Source: an uncultured Lachnospiraceae bacterium
GTDB taxonomy: Bacteria; Bacillota; Clostridia; Lachnospirales; Lachnospiraceae
DNA length: 7,708 nt
Direction: 5' to 3'
Assembly: GCA_948441955.1 (NCBI GenBank)
Contig: CAOJQZ010000093.1
Coordinates: 1-7,708 of the forward strand
Made by a program: the position numbers and the translations under genes. Below, piece by piece: positions 1-7,162 of the stretch (position 1 is the first letter of the stretch; the number at the start of each line of letters is the position of its first letter). The notes beneath the pieces were generated by a model. It was not told the origin of the DNA, did no database searches, and saw only the letters and a program-made list of their open reading frames with translations.

Positions 1-4
1 CCTT

Positions 5-970
5 TTATCTCCTGAATACCGGGTATACTTTCTTAACCACCCAGGTATTTTCCAGATAAACCCACAGCGAATCCTTCAGTACCTTATAAATTTTTAGCCC
101 GCCGCACTTATATAAAAGAATTAATGCTTTCATTGCCTGCCTCTTGTGCTTATATTTCAATAAAATCATATATCTGCGCCTGAGCTTCCAGCACAAAATA
201 CGCTTTCGAGACGCCTTATCCCGAATATGGCAGATGTCTGCAATTTCGTCCACAAGATTTTCATAATCCAGATATTTTTGCTCTTCCGCCTCCTGCGTTA
301 ATACTAATCTGGAATGACTTCCTGCTCTTACGCAGACCCCATAGAGCTTTTCAGGAATTGTAGGACACTTATACAGATACATGAAAGGTAAAAGCATCTG
401 GAAATTCTGGCCCACGTTATACTCTGGTATGCGCCGCTTGGAATATATTTTAAAAAAACATTCTGATTTCAGCATATAACAGCCGCAGCATACAAATGTT
501 TTAAACTCCAAAATATCCCAAAACAAATTCTCTCTTGATAAATCACCTGTCCTCTCACCAGGCTTTAAAGTTTCCCCCGACACCTCATCATAATAATAAG
601 GTAATGTTCTGACACAATGATACTGGGGATATTTATTTAAAAACTCAACCCTTTTTTCTATCGATTCAGGCAGCAATATATCATCACTGTCCGGCCAGAT
701 GAGATATTCGCCTGTCACAAACGCTAATCCACGATTAATCGCCGCAGAAGCATTCCTGTGCTCCCCTTGCACTATAATATATTGATAACCTCTATCTGAA
801 AATTTGTTACGATAGCTTTCTGCTATTTGAAGTGTTTTGTCCTCTGAACCGTCGTCTGACAAAATCATCTCAATCTCCGGATATGTCTGCTTCAGCACAG
901 AATCCAGCATTGACTGCAAATGAAATTCACCATTATACACTGGTGTAACAATAGAAACCTTACCCTTCAT
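5..970 (-). CDS. Glycosyltransferase family 2 (GT-A fold)
   Basis: A 321-residue predicted glycosyltransferase using a nucleotide-sugar donor. Visible motifs are VSIVTPVYNGE (5-15), LSDDGSEDKT (37-46), NASAAINRGLAF (73-84) and the metal-binding WPDSDD (92-97). Where many family 2 enzymes have an ED acceptor-base motif, this one has VGQNFQMLLP (186-195), a variant I associate with a subgroup of capsule enzymes. The C-terminal 70 residues are basic with amphipathic stretches (RRRYMILLKYKHKRQ), suggesting contact with the membrane and a lipid-linked acceptor. I prefer the ATG at 970: AAAGGA (984-979) lies 8 bases before it. The ATG at 979 would overlap that site and add only three residues. The gene follows the ABC exporter stop by 46 bp, and its TAA stop lies four bases from the window end, so anything downstream cannot be seen. 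Sugar specificity is unknown. Confidence 0.92.
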   Translation of the reverse strand: MKGKVSIVTPVYNGEFHLQSMLDSVLKQTYPEIEMILSDDGSEDKTLQIAESYRNKFSDRGYQYIIVQGEHRNASAAINRGLAFVTGEYLIWPDSDDILLPESIEKRVEFLNKYPQYHCVRTLPYYYDEVSGETLKPGERTGDLSRENLFWDILEFKTFVCCGCYMLKSECFFKIYSKRRIPEYNVGQNFQMLLPFMYLYKCPTIPEKLYGVCVRAGSHSRLVLTQEAEEQKYLDYENLVDEIADICHIRDKASRKRILCWKLRRRYMILLKYKHKRQAMKALILLYKCGGLKIYKVLKDSLWVYLENTWVVKKVYPVFRR

Positions 971-978
971 AAATTTCA

Positions 979-984
979 TCCTTT
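979..984 (-). promoter_or_regulatory. Shine-Dalgarno AAAGGA for the downstream family 2 glycosyltransferase
   Basis: AAAGGA on the minus strand is 8 bases before the ATG at 970 and abuts or overlaps the alternative ATG at 979, which makes 970 the better start. Confidence 0.6.
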
Positions 985-1016
985 TTCTCAGCTTCTAACC
1001 CTCCGCTTAGAACACT

Positions 1017-2723
1017 CTATTTTATCCTTACAATTTTTCGATTTTCTATCCTATATATATAATCACACTCATTCGCTAAACTCATATGATGTGTGGCCAT
1101 AAGTATCGTTTTCTTCCCCTTCATTTCCCGCATAGAATCTATCACTGCCTTTTCCGTTTCCATATCCAAAGCTGCTGTTGCCTCATCCATCACTAAAAGG
1201 TCAAAATCTTTATATAGGGCTCTTGCCAGTGCAATTCTCTGACGCTGTCCCCCTGAAATAGCAGTTCCATTTTCACCAATTAATGTATGAACTCCATTCG
1301 GCATCTTAACTACATCCTCCCATATCTGCGCACACTTCAAACATTCTTCTACCTTTTCATCATCTATCTTATCTTCCTCTTCAAAAAAAGCCACATTATC
1401 ACGAACCGTCTCCCCATTCAGATACACAATCTGCGGAATATAACTCACGATATCTCCCAGGCTGGCTTTACACATACCCTGCAAATCTCTTTGAGATACA
1501 ATATTATAATCATCATACAAAATATCGCCTGCCTGAGGCTTCAATAAACCTAATATCAAATCCAAAAACGTTGTCTTACCTGCTCCTGACACTCCAACAA
1601 TAGCAACAGAATGCCCCGTTGGAATGTTTATCCTTGCATCATCAAAAATCTTTGCTCTTTCGTTGTAATTAAAAGTTAAATTTCTAACCATAAGCCCCCT
1701 TTGAAATGTCAGTTTCTTTCGTCGTATCTTTTCATTACTCTTTTCCTCCGCTTTCATCTGATCATATCTAAGAAGACATTCTTTTAATACTTCATACGAT
1801 TTTTTTGAAAACTCAACATGATTCATATCACTTACAATACCATATGCTACCGGTATCATTTTAACCAACACTGTAATATATACTACCATTGACGAAACGA
1901 TAAATACCAGATTTTCCTGGGGGCTGCACAGAAAAAGAGCAAGTATAATAAACAAAGCTGACATAACCATATTCTGCATAATCATGCTGACAATACTATT
2001 TTTATATTGGAAATCTCCTTGCACCTGTGCATACTGCTGACTTATATTTTTATATCTCTGGAGTATTATACCTGAGCTGTTTCCTATTTTCATCTCTTTA
2101 AAAATGCCATGTGCAATGGTAACCTGTGCGTTTGCTTTTATTGCATACTTTCTTCTTTTCTCACCATAGGTCTGCATTTGAATACGGTATTGAAAAAACA
2201 TCACTATAATAAAGAGCAGCAATATAATACAGCTCACGAATCCAACCCATTTTGAAACATAAATCAAAACAATAAAATATTCTATAATAGAAAGAATATT
2301 AACCCATATTTCAATACAGGACACGATAATCTCAATACATTTTTCTGTATCATTACGCACCAGCATAAGTGCCTGGACTGCACTTTTTTCATTATGATGT
2401 TCTAAATCCTCTTTTATCTGAAGCTCACATATCTTTACCGATAATTTTTGTGCTCCATTATACACAAACCGGCTGGATACCTTGCATTTATATATCTCAA
2501 AAAACCCCTTTAATATAGATAAAATTCCCATGAAAAATGTAAATATAATCAGTTCTTCTGAGGCCCTTTTTTCACGCATTACAGTATTAATAATATAAAG
2601 AATCACTGAAAAGTTAAAAATATCCATTACAGGACTTAAAAGACTTAAAACAGTTAAAATTTTACAGGTTTTCTTCTCTTCCTCTTCTAAAATTCCTGTC
2701 AAAAATTTAAATATTTCTACCAT
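1017..2723 (-). CDS. ABC exporter, fused membrane and ATPase domains
   Basis: A 568-residue half-transporter of the type IV exporter class, expected to work as a homodimer in the cytoplasmic membrane. Residues 1-300 hold about six hydrophobic segments (roughly 22-48, 58-76, 131-155, 158-176, 250-266, 272-297). The ATPase domain has Walker A GVSGAGKTT (377-385), Q-loop Q431 in YIPQ, signature SGGQRQR (490-496), Walker B LLVMDE (509-514), D-loop ALD (518-520) and H-loop H545 in THH. All catalytic residues are present, so it should be active. The ATG at 2723 has GAGGAG 9 bases upstream (2733-2738), which overlaps the TGA stop of the FrhB-like gene; the gap is 13 bp. Its place among glycosyltransferases suggests it flips a lipid-linked oligosaccharide, as PglK does in Campylobacter, or exports another product of the pathway. 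That substrate is inference; multidrug or peptide export cannot be excluded from the sequence. Confidence 0.93.
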   Translation of the reverse strand: MVEIFKFLTGILEEEEKKTCKILTVLSLLSPVMDIFNFSVILYIINTVMREKRASEELIIFTFFMGILSILKGFFEIYKCKVSSRFVYNGAQKLSVKICELQIKEDLEHHNEKSAVQALMLVRNDTEKCIEIIVSCIEIWVNILSIIEYFIVLIYVSKWVGFVSCIILLLFIIVMFFQYRIQMQTYGEKRRKYAIKANAQVTIAHGIFKEMKIGNSSGIILQRYKNISQQYAQVQGDFQYKNSIVSMIMQNMVMSALFIILALFLCSPQENLVFIVSSMVVYITVLVKMIPVAYGIVSDMNHVEFSKKSYEVLKECLLRYDQMKAEEKSNEKIRRKKLTFQRGLMVRNLTFNYNERAKIFDDARINIPTGHSVAIVGVSGAGKTTFLDLILGLLKPQAGDILYDDYNIVSQRDLQGMCKASLGDIVSYIPQIVYLNGETVRDNVAFFEEEDKIDDEKVEECLKCAQIWEDVVKMPNGVHTLIGENGTAISGGQRQRIALARALYKDFDLLVMDEATAALDMETEKAVIDSMREMKGKKTILMATHHMSLANECDYIYRIENRKIVRIK

Positions 2724-2736
2724 TTTATTTTTCTCC

Positions 2737-3864
2737 TCAAATCCTGCCTTTAAAAAATCGCCTGCATACCTTTTCTATTACGCTTATTCCGTTTAATATT
2801 TTCACAAAAAGCGAGAATGGTATTATTTTATATAATATCATAAATTGCTTCCGGGCTCTCGCTGCACATGTCGGATTCGTCAATCGTGGCTGCAGAATCT
2901 CCTCTTTCCTGCATTCAAACCAGAATGTCTGCTCCTTAACCCTCTCCCATATTACTTTTGCTTTTTCTGTGTGGACAATTACCATAGAGGTCCCCAGACC
3001 GTCGTCAGCTTCTGGTCTGATATTTTCAATATTCCAAAAATCTCCGATTGTAAAATCGCTGAATCGATCAACTGTACAAAATCTGCAGCTGTGACAAACA
3101 GGGCGCAATATGTAATTTCCAAAATACATCTTACAATAAATATTATGGCCAAGCTCACTTACATACTCGGTCCCGCCAGCCACATAAGAGCATGTACGTC
3201 CATTATTTCTATTTCTCTTATCGCGGAAACAAAATTGTGTCACCTTGTTTCCATGCCTGCGTCCTAAATACCTGATATAAGCATTCCATACTCCCGGAGA
3301 TGCCGCTCCGTAACATACTAAATCTACAATAATAAGTGTGCTGTAGGATTCATTTAAAAAAAGTGTTAAAGCCCGTGCCTGACAGGGTGTTCCGCAAAAT
3401 AAAACCCATTGTTTTCTCCTAAGCTGTTCCTCTATTGTGCAATACACGCCTTCCATATTACTTTGTACATATTTTGATTTCTTTATTTTCTCAAGCTGCC
3501 GCATATCCCAGACATCCGTATGTACGACTTCCATTCTCTCATTATATGCAGCGCCGTACACTACGCCTTTTTTCTCAAGGACATACTGGGCCAGTACAGA
3601 AAACATTCCTCCAGACGAGCTCGTATATCTGGATGTTTCATCTTTTATCTTCACTCCCAGATACAAATTATCACAGCCCTTTTGATTCTTATCCTTTATA
3701 GGGCACACAAGCTCACACTGTCCGCAATCTATACATATCTTTTCATCAATTTGCGGATAGCTAAATCCTTCCTTATCCCGAATCATCTGTATCGCTCCTG
3801 CATGACAAATCTCTGCACAAGCGCCGCAGCCGCTGCATTCAGTTTTTTTTACGCATGTCCTCAT
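2737..3864 (-). CDS. FrhB-like 4Fe-4S flavoprotein (coenzyme F420 hydrogenase/dehydrogenase beta-subunit family)
   Basis: The 375-residue predicted cytoplasmic redox protein opens with two ferredoxin-type motifs: C10, C13, C16, C20 and C44, C47, C50, C54 followed by Pro. The family core follows, with SSSGGMFS (82-89), FCGTPCQ (156-162), CHSCRFC (257-263), which probably binds a further metal or cluster, and GDFWN (274-278). The family (FrhB/FdhB N and C domains) binds FAD and passes electrons from ferredoxin or F420. Members include FrhB itself, the divinyl chlorophyllide 8-vinyl reductase BciB and 7-hydroxymethyl chlorophyll reductase. No hydrogenase subunits are nearby, so F420 hydrogenase is unlikely to be its role. 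Similar genes are known beside polysaccharide pyruvyl transferases in capsule clusters, as here. Its substrate is unknown. The start ATG has GAGGA 6 bases upstream (3871-3875), and the gene follows the pyruvyl transferase stop by 26 bp. The first motif is oddly followed by His where Pro is usual. Confidence 0.9.
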   Translation of the reverse strand: MRTCVKKTECSGCGACAEICHAGAIQMIRDKEGFSYPQIDEKICIDCGQCELVCPIKDKNQKGCDNLYLGVKIKDETSRYTSSSGGMFSVLAQYVLEKKGVVYGAAYNERMEVVHTDVWDMRQLEKIKKSKYVQSNMEGVYCTIEEQLRRKQWVLFCGTPCQARALTLFLNESYSTLIIVDLVCYGAASPGVWNAYIRYLGRRHGNKVTQFCFRDKRNRNNGRTCSYVAGGTEYVSELGHNIYCKMYFGNYILRPVCHSCRFCTVDRFSDFTIGDFWNIENIRPEADDGLGTSMVIVHTEKAKVIWERVKEQTFWFECRKEEILQPRLTNPTCAARARKQFMILYKIIPFSLFVKILNGISVIEKVCRRFFKGRI

Positions 3865-3890
3865 ATTAGTTCCTCATATTAAATTTTACG

Positions 3891-5018
3891 TTAATTTCTA
3901 CCATCTGAAATATTTTCCATCAAAAATTTTTTTGACAGGCGAATCTTTTCATCCATCCTTTTTCTCGCTGTAATCCAGTCTATACTTGTATCAATCTTGT
4001 TTTCCTTACCATGCTTATATACTCTGCTCTCTAATCCGCATATATGAATAACATTTTCGATTCTGGCATTATAACTGTAGTGCGGAAAGGCTAAAAACTG
4101 TTTTTGATAAATAATGCTGAATGCAACGCCGTGAAAGGAATTTGTTACAACATAATCTGCATTATGAATGTATCCTAAAAATTCTGCCGGTCCTGCCGTA
4201 TCATCCGCAAAAAAATGATCTCCCTTTTCTTTACTGATTCTAAGCTCAACAATTGACAGTTTCTTTTCTTTTGATAACGTCTTAACATAACTGAAAATTT
4301 CCGGATTTTTTTCTGTAACGTACACAAGAATATACCCTTTTTTCTCCGGTTTTATTTCTATTGATTCCCAGGACTCCTTTCCAAGTAAAAATACAGGATC
4401 TACTACTACTGGTATCTTCCCCTGATAGAATCTCTCCACATAAGAAACTGCTTCTTTTTCACGAAGAGAAATAACATCCACATGCTTTAATAGTTTTGAA
4501 AATTTTCGGTTATATCCTTTTTTAAGACTTCCCTTCCCTAAACTGGCTGCATACGCTATTACTCTTTTTTTTCTTTTATTTTTAAAACCTCCAAAATATA
4601 CCTTCCTAAGACCAAATGTAATATCCGGATTCCAAATCTGGTCGCTTCCAACAATATAATATTGATATGGAAGCTTCCTTAACTGATAAGAAAATAACAT
4701 TTTCTTATTATCTTTCTCACAAAGATAAGTATTTCTAAAATTTCCCATATTAGCTCTTAATTTAAAGAAATCTTTCCCCATCCGTAAGTGCGACTTCCAA
4801 CCATGCCAGCCCAGCCATAGGCAGCCTATGATTCCCTTTAATGGGGCATACGGAATCCACCAGTGTCTACCCGTCATATATAAAGGCTCATAGCGGACAA
4901 TCTCTGTCTCTATTCCATTGCTGCACAAATATTTTTTTAGACCGTATGCCTGCAGCATAGCTCCATAATTATCTGCACAATGAAAGGTTAGAATTCCAGT
5001 TCCCGCCTTGTTTTTCAT
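3891..5018 (-). other. Polysaccharide pyruvyl transferase half, possible independent internal translation start
   Basis: An in-frame ATG at 5018 starts exactly where a stand-alone PS_pyruv_trans protein would start: MKNKAGTGILTFHCADNYGA, 375 residues to the TAA, the full usual family length. A Shine-Dalgarno lies 6 bases before it. The half may therefore be made both as part of the 717-residue fusion and as a separate protein. Whether this happens is inference; what is seen is the intact start signal and intact domain. Confidence 0.55.
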
Positions 5019-6044
5019 TCGTATTCCTCTCACATCTTTCAATTTTATTTTCCACATTATATATAATATTTTCCTGCAAAGAGAATATAATGGATAACAA
5101 AAGAAACAGGAAAAATATAGTACTTTCATATCCCGGCCAACGCACTGGAACAAGGGATGTCTTCCCTCAATGAATGCCTGACTTTTTGTACTTTGACAGC
5201 TTTCCTTATCTCCACTCTTTTTAAACTCCGAAAATTTTTTTATTATCTGATGAATAAGCACCCTCTCCCACATTACTGCAAAACGAATATTATTCTTTTT
5301 ATATTCCTCATCGCGAATAGTCCTGCTGCAATCGAGATATCCCTTCCCTTTTATAACTTTACCTGAATGTATCGCACTGCCGGTATGCATTCTATAATAA
5401 TACCAATACTTCGTGCAATAAGCTATTCGTACTTGTTTACAAACCAGGCGATACATGAACAACGTATCTTCCCCATTAATCATACCTTCCTGAAAGCGCA
5501 GAGCTCCTATAAAATCCTTGTCAAAAAGCCCCCCGACGCACGAACATTCTCGTGTAGAATCTATGTGAAACCATTCTTCAGATTCTTTTTCTGTTATAAT
5601 CCTCCAATCTGCTTTTTTTTCTAATTTTAAGTCCTTTTTTTTAATACTTTTCATGCGGTATGTCTTTACTTTTTTAAAGTTACACAGCGCCATTTGACAA
5701 TGACCCTCTTCAACCATTTGTACAAGATTTTCAATCAGATAAGGGTGAATGCTGTCGTCACTATCTAAAAAGAATATATATTTTCCTTCTGCTTCTTCTA
5801 TTCCAAGATTTCTTGCTGCCGATACACCTCTATGCGTCTGGCAAAAAAGCTTTATACGCTTATCTATACTGCACAAGCTTCTGCAGATTCCTCTGCTGTT
5901 ATCCTGAGATCCGTCATCAATTATAAGAAGCTCAAAATTTTTATACGTTTGTGACAAGACGGATTCCACACAATCAGCAATATACTGCTCCGCATTATAA
6001 ACGGGTACAATAACAGAAATTATTTCCTCAGCACTCTCTCCCAA
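3891..6044 (-). CDS. Fused glycosyltransferase family 2 - polysaccharide pyruvyl transferase
   Basis: The 717-residue protein contains two complete enzymes. Residues 1-342 are a GT-A family 2 glycosyltransferase: ISVIVPVYNAE (9-19), IIDDGSQDNS (41-50), HRGVSAARNLG (71-81), the metal/nucleotide motif DSDD (94-97) and GEDTLF (191-196) with the likely acceptor-base pair E192-D193. Residues 343-717 are a polysaccharide pyruvyl transferase (PS_pyruv_trans): NYGAMLQAYGL (359-369), VGSDQIWNPD (465-474), SLREKEAV (526-533), VVDPVFLL (547-554) and TNSFHGVAFS (634-643). That family moves the PEP-derived pyruvyl group onto sugars. The start is a TTG at 6044, preceded by GGAGAAGG with a 10-base spacer. 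An in-frame TAG lies 8 codons upstream and there is no ATG before the first beta strand. The two halves are usually separate genes of about 330 and 370 residues. Here they are joined with no linker at CGA-ATG, an apparent stop-codon loss. The gene overlaps the preceding one by 25 bp. Confidence 0.9.
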   Translation of the reverse strand: MGESAEEIISVIVPVYNAEQYIADCVESVLSQTYKNFELLIIDDGSQDNSRGICRSLCSIDKRIKLFCQTHRGVSAARNLGIEEAEGKYIFFLDSDDSIHPYLIENLVQMVEEGHCQMALCNFKKVKTYRMKSIKKKDLKLEKKADWRIITEKESEEWFHIDSTRECSCVGGLFDKDFIGALRFQEGMINGEDTLFMYRLVCKQVRIAYCTKYWYYYRMHTGSAIHSGKVIKGKGYLDCSRTIRDEEYKKNNIRFAVMWERVLIHQIIKKFSEFKKSGDKESCQSTKSQAFIEGRHPLFQCVGRDMKVLYFSCFFCYPLYSLCRKILYIMWKIKLKDVRGIRMKNKAGTGILTFHCADNYGAMLQAYGLKKYLCSNGIETEIVRYEPLYMTGRHWWIPYAPLKGIIGCLWLGWHGWKSHLRMGKDFFKLRANMGNFRNTYLCEKDNKKMLFSYQLRKLPYQYYIVGSDQIWNPDITFGLRKVYFGGFKNKRKKRVIAYAASLGKGSLKKGYNRKFSKLLKHVDVISLREKEAVSYVERFYQGKIPVVVDPVFLLGKESWESIEIKPEKKGYILVYVTEKNPEIFSYVKTLSKEKKLSIVELRISKEKGDHFFADDTAGPAEFLGYIHNADYVVTNSFHGVAFSIIYQKQFLAFPHYSYNARIENVIHICGLESRVYKHGKENKIDTSIDWITARKRMDEKIRLSKKFLMENISDGRN
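5025..5030 (-). promoter_or_regulatory. Internal Shine-Dalgarno AGAGGA before the pyruvyl transferase half
   Basis: On the minus strand TGAGAGGA (5032-5025) is followed by a 6-base spacer and ATG at 5018. It is as good as the ribosome sites of the other genes in this operon and better than that of the TTG start of the fusion. It lies within the coding sequence for the end of the glycosyltransferase half. Confidence 0.6.
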
Positions 6045-7162
6045 TTCTCTAACACCTTCTCCCTGCTAAATCTGCCGGCTGACTCCCTCCCCGCAATTCC
6101 CATCTTCCTGCGAAGCTCTGCATCTCTCATAAACACTTCCATCTTTTCAGCGAATTTTTCAATCTCACCAGGTTCTATTAAAAAACCATTCTTTCCATCA
6201 GCCACAATCTCCTTCGGTCCTGCCTTACAGTTATAGCTTACAACGGGATTTGAAAAAAACATTGCTTCCAAAAGTACCATTCCAAATCCCTCATCTCTGG
6301 AAGGCAATACAAAAAACGCTGCTTCTTTGTAATACCTTTCAATATCCGGAACATTTCCAATCAGCCGTATATGTTTTAGTCCGGCCTTTTTTATCGCTTT
6401 TTCTAAGCTTTTCCGTTCTTCACCTTCGCCGGCAATGATAACCTCCCATTTTGGATAGTCATCCTCCAATCTTTTCCAGCTCTGAATTAAGAGGTCGAAG
6501 CCCTTTGCTCTTGTAAGCCTTCCGGCTGCAAAAATCATAGGCTGACTTTTACATTCAGCAAAATCCACCCCTTTGGTCTCCCGTTCATAAAGCATATACG
6601 GAACCGGGTTATAAATCTGAGTGATTCCACATTTCAATTTCAGATTTTTCTGATAAAACCCCTTATCCTCCTGCGTCAATACAACCAGCTCATCTGCATA
6701 TCTGCATACCAGTCTCCGGATTATTTTTCTAAGATAATGATTTTTTGAAAAATGATAATAATAATTAAAATGCTCCCAGGAAACCCATCTGAGTCCCTTC
6801 ATCCGTCTTTTCAGAAATAAAGAATAGCAACCCAGAATAATATCCACATCCACCAAAACCTCTGCCTCTTCTTTCCTCAAGATCTGATTCAGATAACGAA
6901 GCCTTCCCATAATTCCGGTTATCCCTGTACCTCGAAACTCCTGCTCTATCCAGTAAAGCTTTATTCCCTCGTCCAAATCAAAAAAGCTTTTCCTTCCCCC
7001 CCACAGACTCATAATAAATATAGGAAAACCTCTTTTATACAACCCATTCGCAATAACCGACAGAACTCTTTCTGTCCCCCCGGAATGGCTCATATTTCCG
7101 ATGAAAAAGCAGACCCTTTTCTTTTTCCTACTGCAGTCTGACCGTTCCAATACGGTATCCAT
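6020..7162 (-). CDS. Glycosyltransferase family 4 (GT-B fold)
   Basis: This is a predicted cytoplasmic, retaining sugar-nucleotide glycosyltransferase of 380 residues, a usual length for the family. The N-terminal GT-B domain opens with VCFFIGNMSHSGGTERVL (residues 17-34), whose SGGTE loop is typical of acceptor-side residues. The second domain starts near FAAGRLTRAKGFDLLI (211-226). VIIAGEGEE (241-249) and LIGNVPDIERYYKEA (267-281) follow, and the E-x7-E donor-binding motif is E291 to E299 in EGFGMVLLE. The later NGFLIEPG (325-332) is also typical. I chose the ATG at 7162 because AGGAGG lies 9 bases upstream; a start at 7219 would add a poorly conserved 19-residue leader and enlarge the overlap. 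The gene overlaps the DUF4832 gene by 35 bp and the next gene by 25 bp, so translational coupling is likely. Donor and acceptor sugars cannot be predicted. It probably extends the repeat unit of a surface polysaccharide. Confidence 0.93.
   Translation of the reverse strand: MDTVLERSDCSRKKKRVCFFIGNMSHSGGTERVLSVIANGLYKRGFPIFIMSLWGGRKSFFDLDEGIKLYWIEQEFRGTGITGIMGRLRYLNQILRKEEAEVLVDVDIILGCYSLFLKRRMKGLRWVSWEHFNYYYHFSKNHYLRKIIRRLVCRYADELVVLTQEDKGFYQKNLKLKCGITQIYNPVPYMLYERETKGVDFAECKSQPMIFAAGRLTRAKGFDLLIQSWKRLEDDYPKWEVIIAGEGEERKSLEKAIKKAGLKHIRLIGNVPDIERYYKEAAFFVLPSRDEGFGMVLLEAMFFSNPVVSYNCKAGPKEIVADGKNGFLIEPGEIEKFAEKMEVFMRDAELRRKMGIAGRESAGRFSREKVLENWERVLRK
6055..6062 (-). promoter_or_regulatory. Shine-Dalgarno GGAGAAGG for the TTG start of the fusion gene
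   Basis: GGAGAAGG on the minus strand ends 10 bases before the TTG at 6044 and lies within the last codons of the family 4 glycosyltransferase gene. With an in-frame TAG just upstream, it supports TTG as the start codon. Confidence 0.55.

Noticed and set aside
971..1016. Possible terminator or promoter in the 46 bp gap before the last glycosyltransferase
   Set aside because: No stable GC-rich hairpin with a T run and no convincing -35/-10 pair; the gap holds only the ribosome site.
2845..3267. 140-codon plus-strand open frame opposite the FrhB-like gene
   Set aside because: It lies wholly antisense to a gene with clear iron-sulfur and family motifs, and its translation is Cys/Ser/Leu-rich without recognisable domains or a convincing ribosome site.
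3843..3850. A8 tract at codons 5-8 of the FrhB-like gene as a phase-variation or frameshift site
   Set aside because: Equally long A8 tracts occur at 4565-4572, 5613-5620 and 5635-5642 in Lys-rich stretches, so 8 is ordinary here; all frames are intact.
2737..3864. Literal call as coenzyme F420 hydrogenase
   Set aside because: No hydrogenase large or small subunit or F420 gene is nearby; only the beta-subunit family fold is supported and the context is glycan synthesis.
3435..3882. Three overlapping plus-strand open frames near the start of the FrhB-like gene
   Set aside because: They are mutually overlapping shadows of the conserved cysteine-rich gene on the other strand; no domain is recognisable.
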